Below, piece after piece: positions 16,961 to 26,205 of a stretch of 64,000 nucleotides of DNA. A program made the position numbers and the translations under genes. Source of the DNA: ZLKRG08 sp046048895. Its GTDB lineage: Bacteria; Actinomycetota; Actinomycetes; Nanopelagicales; Nanopelagicaceae. Within the stretch, counting starts at the first letter, position 1. Each line of letters begins with the position of its first letter. The notes beneath the pieces are model-generated. The model was given only the letters and a program-made list of their open reading frames with translations, had not been told where the DNA came from and did not search any database. The DNA lies in the NCBI GenBank assembly GCA_046048895.1, contig JBJOFF010000003.1, positions 67,306-131,305 on the forward strand, read 5' to 3'.

Positions 16961-17656
16961 TTAAATTGCGATTTCTAACTTGCCGCGCAACAGATGAACT
17001 CTTCCAGCGCCAGTGACTCGCCATCTTTCTTCAGGGCCACCCTTTACTAACGCGGTATTTTCATCTATTCCAAGTAAGTTGGTGTCAGCTCCAGCTCGCG
17101 CGATAAAAGATGCCACGCGATCCGGTAGCCAGCCCAACATTTTGTCGTAATGTGGAATTACTTCAATATCTGGCAGAAGATTTAAGCCGTTACTGTGCTC
17201 TGATTTTCTAATGGCCATGATTGTGCCGCCAAAAGCCATTGCGCCCGCCGAACATCCTGCGAGAGAAGTGCCACTCTCCCATTGCTCGAGAATTCGTTGC
17301 CATAATGGAGTACCTCTGAATACTTCAACAATTCGATGTGGATCGCCGCCAGAGAAATAAATTAAACCCGCGCCATCAATTTATCTTATAAATTCATCTT
17401 TAAATGCATCTTCACGTTCGTGTATCGGCAAATAAATACCTTGACACCCAATTCGCGCAGCTTGTGCTAACCCTCGGTTCTTCCAAAATTCTCTCCTGGA
17501 TAATCCTTCAGCAGAAGAGGCCGTAGGTATTTGAATAAAGGTATTTTCTTTTCCGCGCTTTAATGCAGAATGCAGGAGTTCAGTCTCGAACTCCTGCATT
17601 TCTGGTAAATACTCACCCGAACCAACAAGCGCTAAAACGCCCTGATTCGAATTCAT
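16961..17656 (-). pseudogene. S51 peptidase-like gene (dipeptidase E/cyanophycinase superfamily) interrupted by an in-frame TAA
   Basis: One reading frame of 231 codons carries a whole S51-type protein broken only by a TAA at codon 92 (17381-17383). The N-terminal part begins GVLALVGSGEYLPEM. Family motifs lie beyond the stop: YFSGGDPHRI, nucleophile Ser136 in GCSAGAM, and a possible catalytic histidine (His169) in EVIPHYD. A restart at the ATG at 17239 would lack the serine. Either a single-base nonsense mutation, an assembly or sequencing error (one substitution restores the frame), or readthrough. No frameshift is needed. The gene lies 11 bp after icd. Substrate class (acyl-dipeptide or cyanophycin-like) is undecided. 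Confidence 0.75.
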
Positions 17657-17667
17657 TTGATAACTGC

Positions 17668-18882
17668 CTAGGCCATTGCCTTCTTAAGATTCTCATCAAT
17701 TGAAGATAAGAATTCTTCAGTTGTCTGCCATGGTGCATCGTTGCTGATTAGCAGAGCTAGGTCCTTAGTCATCTTGCCCTGTTCTACAGTTTCGATACAT
17801 ACGCGCTCTAGCGTTGCACAGAACTTTGCTAGTTCGGGATTGTTATCCAGCTTCGCGCGGTGTGCAAGACCTTGTGTCCAAGCAAAGATAGATGCAATTG
17901 GATTTGTCGAAGTCTTCTTACCTGCTTGGTGATCACGATAGTGACGGGTAACAGTTCCGTGCGCAGCTTCTGCTTCACAGACCTTTCCATCTGGTGTCAT
18001 CAATACAGATGTCATCAAACCTAATGAACCATAACCTTGAGCCACGGTATCTGATTGCACGTCGCCGTCGTAGTTCTTACATGCCCAGACATATCCGCCT
18101 TCCATGCGAAGTGACATCGCAACCATGTCATCGATCAAACGGTGTTCGTACCAAATACCTGCAGCATCGAATTGAGTCTTGAACTCTGCATCAAAGATCT
18201 CTTGGAAGATATCCTTGAAGCGACCATCGTATGCTTTAAGAATGGTGTTCTTGGTTGATAGATAAACCGGGAACTTACGAAGTAATCCGTAATTAAGAGA
18301 TGCACGTGCAAAGTCGCGAATTGAATCATCAACGTTGTACATCGCCATTGCAACGCCTGAAGATTTGAAATCAAAAACTTCAAGATTCATTGGCTCTCCG
18401 CCACCTTCTGGAACATATGACAAAGTCAGCTTGCCTGCACCAGGTACTTTGATATCGGTTGCACGGTACTGATCACCGAATGCGTGACGACCGATAACGA
18501 TTGGCTTGGTCCAGTGTGGAACTAAACGTGGCACGTTAGAGATGATGATTGGTTCGCGGAAAATTACGCCGCCAAGAATGTTACGGATAGTTCCGTTTGG
18601 AGACTTCCACATTTTCTTAAGACCAAACTCTTCAACGCGTGCCTCATCAGGAGTGATAGTTGCGCACTTAATACCTACGCCATGCTTCTGGATTGCCTTA
18701 GCTGCATCGATGGTTACCTGATCATCTGTTGCATCGCGATGTTCCATGCCTAAGTCGTAATACTCAAGATTTACATCTAAATAAGGCAGAATTAAAGAAT
18801 CTTTGATGAACTGCCACATGATGCGAGTCATTTCATCGCCATCAAGCTCTACAACTGTTCCTTCTACTTTGATTTTGCTCAT
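17668..18882 (-). CDS. icd: Isocitrate dehydrogenase, NADP-dependent, eukaryotic-like type
   Basis: A 404-aa TCA-cycle enzyme converting isocitrate to 2-oxoglutarate. The sequence resembles the homodimeric type seen in eukaryotes and some bacteria rather than the E. coli type: ELDGDEMTRIMW at the N-terminus, SPNGTIRN for isocitrate binding near 95, and AAHGTVTRHYRDHQ near 310, whose Arg and His favour NADP. AAAGGA precedes the ATG. It lies 12 bp downstream of mdh, giving an mdh-icd operon of consecutive-cycle enzymes. Confidence 0.94.
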   Translation of the reverse strand: MSKIKVEGTVVELDGDEMTRIMWQFIKDSLILPYLDVNLEYYDLGMEHRDATDDQVTIDAAKAIQKHGVGIKCATITPDEARVEEFGLKKMWKSPNGTIRNILGGVIFREPIIISNVPRLVPHWTKPIVIGRHAFGDQYRATDIKVPGAGKLTLSYVPEGGGEPMNLEVFDFKSSGVAMAMYNVDDSIRDFARASLNYGLLRKFPVYLSTKNTILKAYDGRFKDIFQEIFDAEFKTQFDAAGIWYEHRLIDDMVAMSLRMEGGYVWACKNYDGDVQSDTVAQGYGSLGLMTSVLMTPDGKVCEAEAAHGTVTRHYRDHQAGKKTSTNPIASIFAWTQGLAHRAKLDNNPELAKFCATLERVCIETVEQGKMTKDLALLISNDAPWQTTEEFLSSIDENLKKAMA

Positions 18883-18894
18883 ATAGCTATTCCT

Positions 18895-19845
18895 TTACAT
18901 CCCTTTAACATCGGCTTGCTTAGCGCGAACCGCTTCAGCTGCTTCTTTAAGAAGTGCAAGCTCTGAATCAGTTAGCTTAGTTTCTACAATCTTCTTTACG
19001 CCGGTGCGGCCAATCTCTGCTTCAACGCCTAGATAAACTCCAGCAATTCCGTATTCGCCATCAACCCATGCGCAAACTGGCATTACTGCGCCAGAATCTT
19101 CAATAACTGCCTTTGCCATGCGAGCTGCTGCTGCAGATGGTGCATAGTAAGCAGAACCGGTCTTAAGTAGTGCGACGACCTCTGCTCCACCGTTACGGGT
19201 GCGAACCACAAGTTCTTCAATCTCTGCTGCAGATAGTTTGTCGGTAAGTGGTGCGCCATTTACTTTACAACGTGATGGAACTGGAACCATGGTGTCACCG
19301 TGTGAACCAAGAGTTAAAGTTTCCACGCTTGATACTGGAACACCCAACTTTTCTGCCACAAAGTTGGTAAAGCGCGCGGTATCCAACATGCCTGCTTGTC
19401 CCATCACGCGATTGTGTGGGAAAGCTGATGCGATCTGAGTTAGCGCAGTCATTTCATCAAGTGGATTTGAAACCACGATGATTACTGCATTTGGTGAATG
19501 CTTTGCGATGTTCTCAGCAACGCCACGAACGATTCCGGCATTAACGCCAATTAAATCCATGCGGCTCATGCCCGGCTTACGTGGCAATCCTGCAGTAATT
19601 ACAACGACATCTGAATTTGCAGTCGCTTCGTAGCCAGCGCCATCAGCAGTTGTAGTTGCGCCAATAACTTTTGTTTCAAAACCTTCAATTGATCTCGATT
19701 GATTCATATCAAGTGCAAGACCTTCAGGCTTGCCTTCGAGAATATCTGTTAACACAACGGTGTCGAAGATGTTGTATTCCGCTAATCGCATTGCAGTGGT
19801 TGAGCCATAAAAACCAGCTCCAACGACAGTTACTTTTCCAGCCAT
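18895..19845 (-). CDS. mdh: Malate dehydrogenase (LDH-like type)
   Basis: A 316-aa enzyme of the lactate/malate dehydrogenase family. It has the nucleotide-binding glycine motif VVGAGFYGSTTA, an Asp at the end of the second strand (LTDILEG) favouring NAD, the substrate loop GLPRKPGMSR, and catalytic His in TLGSHGDTMV. The arginine pattern of the loop favours malate over lactate. AAAGGAC precedes the ATG. A near-palindrome at 19867-19884 lies in the 42-bp gap upstream and might be a binding site, but that is weak. Confidence 0.92.
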   Translation of the reverse strand: MAGKVTVVGAGFYGSTTAMRLAEYNIFDTVVLTDILEGKPEGLALDMNQSRSIEGFETKVIGATTTADGAGYEATANSDVVVITAGLPRKPGMSRMDLIGVNAGIVRGVAENIAKHSPNAVIIVVSNPLDEMTALTQIASAFPHNRVMGQAGMLDTARFTNFVAEKLGVPVSSVETLTLGSHGDTMVPVPSRCKVNGAPLTDKLSAAEIEELVVRTRNGGAEVVALLKTGSAYYAPSAAAARMAKAVIEDSGAVMPVCAWVDGEYGIAGVYLGVEAEIGRTGVKKIVETKLTDSELALLKEAAEAVRAKQADVKGM

Positions 19846-19887
19846 GATTAAGTCCTTTTAGAAAACTATCTTGATATCGAGATAATC

Positions 19888-20094
19888 CTATCGCCCGTGC
19901 GGAAGCACTATTGCCACGATTATTAGCGCAATACCTAGGAAAATCGGCAGATATCGCTCAATTCTGCGCTCTTGGCGTAGACCAGTAATGGCAAGCGCAG
20001 CCCCCACAATTATTGAGCCCGAACGGACAAAACCAATCGCGCCAAGCAGGACGCCCACCGCTGCGATCAAGGTTAGTAGGCGTTGGCTGCTCAT
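19888..20094 (-). CDS. Small membrane protein, DUF3017-like
   Basis: A 68-aa protein with two strongly hydrophobic segments (about residues 8-35 and 48-64) joined by a charged turn (RQERRIERY). Size, composition and its place right after folD match the actinobacterial DUF3017 family. Function is unknown. It lies 20 bp after the folD stop and 42 bp before mdh. Confidence 0.7.
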   Translation of the reverse strand: MSSQRLLTLIAAVGVLLGAIGFVRSGSIIVGAALAITGLRQERRIERYLPIFLGIALIIVAIVLPHGR

Positions 20095-20114
20095 ATTTTA
20101 ATTAGCTCTTTAAA

Positions 20115-20960
20115 TTATTTTTTCGATGCAGCATCGACGACATTTTTAACTAACATCGCACGAGTTAGTGGACCAACGCCACCTGGATTTGGAGAAATCC
20201 AACCAGCAACATTTGCAACATCTGGATGCACATCCCCTTGGATGCCATTCTCATTTCTAGAGACACCGACATCGATTACCACTGAACCTGGTTTGACCAT
20301 ATCTGGAGTTAAGAAATGCCCTACTCCGACTGCGACTACCGTGATATCTGCCGTCAAAGTGTGATCTTTAATAACTTTGGTTCCGGTATGAACTAAATTC
20401 ACAGTCGCATTCTCTTCGCGACGATTTAGTAACAAACTTAGTGGGCGACCTACTGTTAAACCGCGACCGACAATTGTTACCTCTGCACCTTTGACCGGAA
20501 TTTTGTAATGATGAAGGAGCTCCACAATTCCTCGTGGCGTGCATGGAAGTGTTCCATCAAATCCAGCAGTCAGACGTCCTAAATTCATCGGGTGCAAACC
20601 ATCTGCATCCTTATCAGGATCAATAGCTTCTAAAATAACTTGAGTATTTACCTCTTTAGGGAGAGGCAATTGCACAATGTAACCAGTGCAATCTGGATTG
20701 TTATTCATATCTTTAACCGCTGCCAAAACATCAGCCTGGGTTGCAGTTGCTGGCAGATCAATACGAATTGAATTAACTCCAACTTCGGCGCAATCTTTAT
20801 GTTTGCCACCTACATATTGACGTGAACCAGGATCATCCCCGACTAATATCGTGCCAAGTCCTGGAGTTATTCCACGAGCTTTTAGAGCTACGACTTCCTT
20901 CGCGAGATCTTCTTTGATCTTTTTGGCGAATGCCTTACCGTCGAGAATCTGTGCAGTCAT
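20115..20960 (-). CDS. folD: Bifunctional methylene-THF dehydrogenase / methenyl-THF cyclohydrolase
   Basis: A 281-aa folate enzyme that interconverts 5,10-methylene-, methenyl- and 10-formyl-tetrahydrofolate. The catalytic lysine is in YVGGKHKDC near residue 55, the PLP(K) loop IVQLPLPKE near 99, and the NADP-binding VTIVGRGLTVGRPLSLLL near 160. It supplies formyl-THF for PurH and PurN, which are encoded just upstream in the same direction. The 30-bp gap to purH holds no visible terminator. Confidence 0.95.
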   Translation of the reverse strand: MTAQILDGKAFAKKIKEDLAKEVVALKARGITPGLGTILVGDDPGSRQYVGGKHKDCAEVGVNSIRIDLPATATQADVLAAVKDMNNNPDCTGYIVQLPLPKEVNTQVILEAIDPDKDADGLHPMNLGRLTAGFDGTLPCTPRGIVELLHHYKIPVKGAEVTIVGRGLTVGRPLSLLLNRREENATVNLVHTGTKVIKDHTLTADITVVAVGVGHFLTPDMVKPGSVVIDVGVSRNENGIQGDVHPDVANVAGWISPNPGGVGPLTRAMLVKNVVDAASKK

Positions 20961-20990
20961 AGCTGCATATTAGTGAATTTCGCCAGAAAC

Positions 20991-22529
20991 TTAAGCGTGG
21001 GAGAAGTGGCGGGTACCAGTGAAAAAGAGCGCAATATTCGCTGCCTTTGCTGCAGCAATCACCTCTTCATCTCGCATTGACCCACCTGGTGAAACTACTG
21101 CGGTAATTCCGGCATCAATCAGAATCTGAAGTCCATCCGCAAATGGGAAGAATGCATCGCTGGCCGCAACTGAACCTGCAGCGCGTTCGGCGGCTCTGGC
21201 TACTGAAAGATTGGCAGAGTCAACGCGATTTACCTGCCCCATTCCAACGCCGACTGACGCGCCAGATTTTGCTAAGAGAATTGCATTGCTCTTAACTGCA
21301 CGAACTGCGCGCCAGGCAAATTCTAGATCTGCAATTACCTCTTCTGAAACTTTCGATCCTGAAACTTGTTTCCAATTCTTCGGATTATCGCCTTCGGCAT
21401 TAATTAAATCGGCTTCTTGAACCAATAAACCGCCTGAGATTGAACGTGGCTCTAGTGGGCCATAACTCTTCATCTCAGTTGTCAGAATTCGAATATTTGC
21501 CTTCTGCTTAAGTAGCTCTAGAGCTGCAGGTTCATATTCAGGCGCAATGACAACTTCAGTAAAAACATCTGAGAGCGCACGCGCCATAGCTTCCGTGATG
21601 GTGCGATTTGCTGCTACTACTCCACCAAATGCTGAGACTGGATCGCACTCGTGAGCAGCTTTATATGCAGAAGCGATATCGCTTCCAATTGCAATTCCAC
21701 AGGGATTGGCGTGTTTGATAATCGCAACTGATGGCTGAGCATGATCATATGCAGCGCGCAAAGCAGCATCAGCATCTGTGTAATTATTAAAGCTCATCTC
21801 TTTGCCATGCAATTGCTTAGCATTGACTATGCCCGGGAAGTTACTTGCATAAACCGCGCCTTGTTGATGTGGATTCTCGCCATATCTAAGCGTTGCACTT
21901 TTGCGCCAAACTCCGGCAATCCAATCAGGAAAATACCCTTGCGATTGATTGAGCCACATCGCAATCGTGGCGTCATATTCAGCCGTGGTTCTAAATACGG
22001 CAATTGCTAAATCTTTTCGTTCTTGCAGCGTATAACCACCGTTTTTAAGCGCATTTAGCAACCCGTCGTACTGACTAGGGCTTGATAAGACCGCGACCGA
22101 ACCATGATTTTTGGCCGCACCTCGAAGCATGGATGGTCCGCCAATATCTATCTGTTCAATGCACTCTGCATAATCTGCACCTGAAGCAATGGTTGCAGCG
22201 AATGGATAAAGATTAATAATTACCAAATCAAATGGCGCGATATCTAACTCTGCAATCTTTGCTAAATGTTCTGGATTATTTTGATCAGCCAAGATTCCTG
22301 AATGAATTCTTGGATGAAGCGTCTTGACGCGACCTCCCATAATTTCTGGAAAACCTGTGTATTCAGATACTTCGGTGACTTTGATGCCACTTTCTCTTAG
22401 GTTTTTACAGGTTGATCCGGTAGAGAGAATTTCGACGCCGGCTTCGGCAAGTGCTTTGCCAATTTCGATTAATCTAGTTTTGTCATAAACGCTAAGTAGT
22501 GCTCTACGAATAACTTTACGATTGCTCAA
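20991..22529 (-). CDS. purH: Bifunctional AICAR transformylase / IMP cyclohydrolase
   Basis: A 512-aa enzyme for the last two steps of IMP synthesis. The N-terminal MGS-like cyclohydrolase domain has GFPEIMGGRVKTLHP. The transformylase domain has IIKHANPCG near 265 and the C-terminal TGTRHFSH. The start is a TTG one base after the purN stop; no ATG alternative is near. It follows purN directly, so both formyl-THF-dependent steps are expressed together. Confidence 0.96.
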   Translation of the reverse strand: MSNRKVIRRALLSVYDKTRLIEIGKALAEAGVEILSTGSTCKNLRESGIKVTEVSEYTGFPEIMGGRVKTLHPRIHSGILADQNNPEHLAKIAELDIAPFDLVIINLYPFAATIASGADYAECIEQIDIGGPSMLRGAAKNHGSVAVLSSPSQYDGLLNALKNGGYTLQERKDLAIAVFRTTAEYDATIAMWLNQSQGYFPDWIAGVWRKSATLRYGENPHQQGAVYASNFPGIVNAKQLHGKEMSFNNYTDADAALRAAYDHAQPSVAIIKHANPCGIAIGSDIASAYKAAHECDPVSAFGGVVAANRTITEAMARALSDVFTEVVIAPEYEPAALELLKQKANIRILTTEMKSYGPLEPRSISGGLLVQEADLINAEGDNPKNWKQVSGSKVSEEVIADLEFAWRAVRAVKSNAILLAKSGASVGVGMGQVNRVDSANLSVARAAERAAGSVAASDAFFPFADGLQILIDAGITAVVSPGGSMRDEEVIAAAKAANIALFFTGTRHFSHA

Positions 22530-22530
22530 T

Positions 22531-23070
22531 CTATTTCCCCAAGCTTTCTAGATTATTTATGACTTCAACTATTAACTTGCGCTCCACAATCTTAATGCGT
22601 TCGTGCAAAGTAGTTTCATCGTCTCCAGGCATAATCACTACAGGGACTTGAGCAATTACGGCTCCGGTATCTACTCCCTCATCAACCCAGTGAACAGTGC
22701 AACCCGTCTGGCTAACGCCAGCAGCCAGAGCATCCCGGACTGCGTGCGCACCTGGGAAATTAGGCAGCAGCGCTGGATGAGAATTGATAACTTTAAATCG
22801 CTTCACAAATTTTGGTGACAATATTCGCATGAATCCAACGCTAACTACTAAGTCTGGATTTTTGGAATCAACGTATTCAAAAAGCTCTTGATCCCAATTC
22901 GCACGTGGTGATTTAAATGAAATCACTCTGCTGTCTATTCCAGCAGCAGCTGCACGTTGCAATACCTGCACATTTGGTTGATCGCTGACGACGCTGGAAA
23001 CTTGGAACCCCGCATCTATAACTGCTTGTGCCAAAGACCCTGAACCAGAAGCCAATAAAAGCAGCTTCAT
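22531..23070 (-). CDS. purN: Phosphoribosylglycinamide formyltransferase
   Basis: A 179-aa GAR transformylase, the third step of purine synthesis. The signature INSHPALLPNFPG is at about 95-107 with the catalytic Asn and His, and the essential Asp is in VDEGVDTGAVI. Slightly shorter than typical PurN (about 190-210 aa). The start overlaps the DUF6350-like gene by ATGA. Confidence 0.94.
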   Translation of the reverse strand: MKLLLLASGSGSLAQAVIDAGFQVSSVVSDQPNVQVLQRAAAAGIDSRVISFKSPRANWDQELFEYVDSKNPDLVVSVGFMRILSPKFVKRFKVINSHPALLPNFPGAHAVRDALAAGVSQTGCTVHWVDEGVDTGAVIAQVPVVIMPGDDETTLHERIKIVERKLIVEVINNLESLGK

Positions 23071-24128
23071 TTACGGTTAAATCTCTGGCTAATCAGAGGG
23101 ATGACGTGCACTAACCCGATTCCAATGAGAAATTCTGCCGAGATTAACAATGGAAACTTCCAAAGTGATGGACCAACTGTTCCTAATTCATAAGTTATCA
23201 AAGCGCCAGAACCTAAATAGGCAAAGATAAAAGAGCTCAGAATAAAGAGCACGATGGTTTGGCGCAGCACATTTCGGCCGCTGTTAATAGTCCAAATCGC
23301 AACCTGTGCGCCAACTGCAATCACAATAAGTGCGCCAATTAGATAGTACGGATGGCGGCCAGTAGGTAGCGCACCCAAAATAGGAAGTGCTGGAATTTCA
23401 CCTAGCTTGAAATTTAATGGTGCAATTAGTGTTTCGCGTCCGATTGCAAAACCAGCACCAGAGAAATATGCAACAGTTGAAATTAAGAAATTTGGCAAAT
23501 ATAAAATTGTTAGCGCTAATAACAACAGGCCACCAATAAAGCCAGGTTGTAGCACTGTGGTTAAATTATGAACTGTTCTTAAATTAATTATTAATGAAAG
23601 TCCAGTTACCAAGGCGGCGAACCCGAAAATAATTGCCCAAATTTTGGCGAGATATATTAAAGAGTGAGTAAATCTAAATTGATTTATAGCAAAGAATGTA
23701 ACCACAAATACAAATGGTGTGGCAAAAGCAAGTGCCCAATACCAAGATACATATACATCGTAATTTGAAGATGCTAAGGAGAGAAGTACCACTAATAACG
23801 TATAACAAGTAGCAAAGATCCAAACTGCTAAATCGCTATTCGTGCGTTCCAAAACTTTTCGAGCTCCAGCAGTTATTCCGATTGCCGGAAGCGCCATTGC
23901 GCCAAGTGGTAAGTAAGTCAACCAACCATCAATTCCACTTGGAGGTATATGTAAATGAAATGGCACCATGTGGGAGCCAAGAAATATCCAGGTTGCACCA
24001 CGAAATGGATCGGTGGTGCTTGCATATGCGCTACCTGCAATTGCCCAGGCTAGAAAGGTAATGATTCCAGCTGGAATTAATGTGAAGAGTACGCTTTTTA
24101 GACTTTGCGTGATTGCAGGTACAAGCAC
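23067..24128 (-). CDS. Polytopic membrane protein, DUF6350-like
   Basis: A 353-aa very hydrophobic protein with roughly nine or ten membrane segments and no catalytic motif that I recognise. Its place between sucD and purN is the usual site of the actinobacterial DUF6350 family, and that is the main reason for the call. The start is a GTG 10 bp after the sucD stop. Function is unknown. Confidence 0.7.
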   Translation of the reverse strand: MLVPAITQSLKSVLFTLIPAGIITFLAWAIAGSAYASTTDPFRGATWIFLGSHMVPFHLHIPPSGIDGWLTYLPLGAMALPAIGITAGARKVLERTNSDLAVWIFATCYTLLVVLLSLASSNYDVYVSWYWALAFATPFVFVVTFFAINQFRFTHSLIYLAKIWAIIFGFAALVTGLSLIINLRTVHNLTTVLQPGFIGGLLLLALTILYLPNFLISTVAYFSGAGFAIGRETLIAPLNFKLGEIPALPILGALPTGRHPYYLIGALIVIAVGAQVAIWTINSGRNVLRQTIVLFILSSFIFAYLGSGALITYELGTVGPSLWKFPLLISAEFLIGIGLVHVIPLISQRFNRK

Positions 24129-24138
24129 GCTGAGAACC

Positions 24139-25020
24139 CTAGCGGCCCATCAATGCACGCATCAGTTTTGCAGTTTCAGACGGCGTTTTGCCGACCTTAA
24201 CCCCTGCTGCTTCGAGCGCATCCTTCTTTGCCTGTGCAGTTCCGGAGCTGCCAGAGACAATTGCACCAGCATGACCCATGGTCTTGCCTTCCGGCGCGGT
24301 GAATCCAGCAACATAACCAACTACTGGCTTAGTTACATACTCTTTAATAAATGCAGCAGCACGCTCTTCAGCATCGCCACCAATTTCGCCAATCATGACA
24401 ATCGCTTCGGTCTCTGAATCATCTTGGAATGCTTTTAAGCAATCGATATGAGTTGTACCGATAACTGGGTCGCCACCAATTCCAACTGCAGTGGTAAATC
24501 CAATATCGCGAAGTTCGTACATCAATTGATAGGTAAGTGTTCCTGATTTTGAAACTAAACCAATTGGACCGCGACCAGTGATATCTGCTGGAATAATTCC
24601 AACATTTGACTGACCGGGGCTGATTACACCTGGGCAGTTGGGTCCAACTAAACGTGTACTTCCCTTCTCAGCAGCATATGTGTAGAAGTAAGCCGAGTCA
24701 TGAACTGGAATACCTTCAGTGATCACTACGACTAATGGCATCTTGGCATCAATCGCATCGATAACTGCACCTTTAGCAAACTTTGGTGGCACGAAAACTA
24801 CCGAAACATTTGCACCGGTTGCGGCCATCGCCTCTGCAACCGTGTTGAAAACCGGAAGTTTGGTGCCATCCATATCAACGCTCTGGCCACCTTTGCCTGG
24901 TGTAACTCCACCAACTACTTGGGTGCCAGCTTTAAGCATGCGCTTGGTGTGCTTGGTTCCTTCAGAACCGGTCATGCCTTGAACAATTACTTTGCTATCT
25001 GAATTAATAAAGATTGCCAT
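24139..25020 (-). CDS. sucD: Succinyl-CoA synthetase alpha subunit
   Basis: A 293-aa subunit that binds CoA and carries the phospho-histidine of the succinyl-CoA ligase. VQGMTGSEGTKHT is near the N-terminus, GPNCPGVISPG near 125, and the active His lies in GHAGAIVSGSSGTA near 250. It starts on the base after the sucC stop, giving equal expression of the two subunits. Confidence 0.96.
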   Translation of the reverse strand: MAIFINSDSKVIVQGMTGSEGTKHTKRMLKAGTQVVGGVTPGKGGQSVDMDGTKLPVFNTVAEAMAATGANVSVVFVPPKFAKGAVIDAIDAKMPLVVVITEGIPVHDSAYFYTYAAEKGSTRLVGPNCPGVISPGQSNVGIIPADITGRGPIGLVSKSGTLTYQLMYELRDIGFTTAVGIGGDPVIGTTHIDCLKAFQDDSETEAIVMIGEIGGDAEERAAAFIKEYVTKPVVGYVAGFTAPEGKTMGHAGAIVSGSSGTAQAKKDALEAAGVKVGKTPSETAKLMRALMGR

Positions 25021-26184
25021 TTACTTTGCCGCCAATTCTGCTGCACGAGCAGCTGCGCCATCCATGGTGTCTAGCTGCTGCACCAATGGGTGCGCAGCTT
25101 CATTAAGAATTCGACGTCCTTCAGCGACATTATTGCCATCTAAACGAACCACAATTGGCTTAGTTGCAGCGCTACCTAGAATTTCTAGCGCTTTCACAAT
25201 TCCATTTGCGACTGCATCGCAGGCGGTAATTCCGCCAAATACATTTACAAATACGCTCTTTACATCTTTATCGCCCAAGATAATGGAGAGGCCATCTGCC
25301 ATAACCTCGGCAGAGGCGCCGCCGCCGATATCTAAGAAGTTTGCCGGGCGCACATTGCCAAATTTCTCGCCAGCGTAAGCAACCACATCAAGAGTCGACA
25401 TCACCAAGCCGGCACCATTTCCAATAATTCCAACTTCGCCTTCGAGCTTTACATAATTTAAGCCCTTAGCTTTTGCCGCTTCTTCAAGTGCATTTGCCGC
25501 TGATTTATCAATTAAAGCTTCGTGATCTGGTTGACGGAACTCCGCATTGTCATCAAGAGTTACTTTGCCATCAAGCGCAATAATTTTTCCATCTGCAGTT
25601 TTAACAAGCGGATTAACTTCAACTAGCGTCGCATCTTCCTTGGTAAAAACCACCCAAAGTAATTCGATAACTTTTGCGACATCCGCTGCGATATCAGCTG
25701 GGAAATTTGCTTGCGCCACAATTGCGGCAGCTTTGGCAGCATCAATACCGGAAACTGCAGATACTGGAACTTTAGCTAATTTTTCCGGCGCGGTACGTGC
25801 TACCTCTTCGATATCCATTCCGCCGGCAACAGATGCCATACATAGATATTGACGATTAGAGCGATCCAACAAAATTGAAACGTAATACTCTTCAGCGATC
25901 GGCGCTGCTTCTGCGATCATCACACGATGAACTGTGTGGCCTTTGATATCCATTCCCAGAATGGCAGAAGCTTTCTCTTTAGCTTCTTCCGCATTCTCGG
26001 CAACTTTGACGCCGCCAGCTTTGCCGCGACCGCCTACCTTTACCTGCGCCTTCACTACGACTTTGCGGCCAATTTTTGCAGCCGCTGCATGCGCCTCTTC
26101 GGGGGTTGTTGCAACTGCGCCAGCTAAAACCGGAACGCCATGCTTTTCAAATAAATCTCGCGCTTGATATTCAAATAAATCCAC
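25021..26184 (-). CDS. sucC: Succinyl-CoA synthetase beta subunit (ADP-forming)
   Basis: A 387-aa ATP-grasp subunit that binds the nucleotide. It begins with DLFEYQARDLFEKHGVPV and has KVGGRGKAGGVK near residue 50 and the C-terminal GGITACDAVANGI for succinyl binding. The start codon is GTG. It is preceded by a TAAGAT hexamer 6 bases away and by no Shine-Dalgarno, so the mRNA is probably leaderless. Confidence 0.95.
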   Translation of the reverse strand: MDLFEYQARDLFEKHGVPVLAGAVATTPEEAHAAAAKIGRKVVVKAQVKVGGRGKAGGVKVAENAEEAKEKASAILGMDIKGHTVHRVMIAEAAPIAEEYYVSILLDRSNRQYLCMASVAGGMDIEEVARTAPEKLAKVPVSAVSGIDAAKAAAIVAQANFPADIAADVAKVIELLWVVFTKEDATLVEVNPLVKTADGKIIALDGKVTLDDNAEFRQPDHEALIDKSAANALEEAAKAKGLNYVKLEGEVGIIGNGAGLVMSTLDVVAYAGEKFGNVRPANFLDIGGGASAEVMADGLSIILGDKDVKSVFVNVFGGITACDAVANGIVKALEILGSAATKPIVVRLDGNNVAEGRRILNEAAHPLVQQLDTMDGAAARAAELAAK

Positions 26185-26190
26185 GGCTAA

Positions 26191-26196
26191 ATCTTA
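26191..26196 (-). promoter_or_regulatory. -10 element for a leaderless sucC mRNA
   Basis: TAAGAT on the minus strand ends 6 bases before the GTG start of sucC, which fits a transcript beginning at the start codon. It is also part of an imperfect 9-bp inverted repeat (26181-26203) spanning the 21-bp gap to pcrA. Confidence 0.5.
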
Positions 26197-26205
26197 GTCG
26201 TGGAA

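Noticed and set aside
26181..26203. Inverted repeat as a pcrA terminator
   Set aside because: The stem is imperfect and no T-run follows leftward; it overlaps the sucC start instead.
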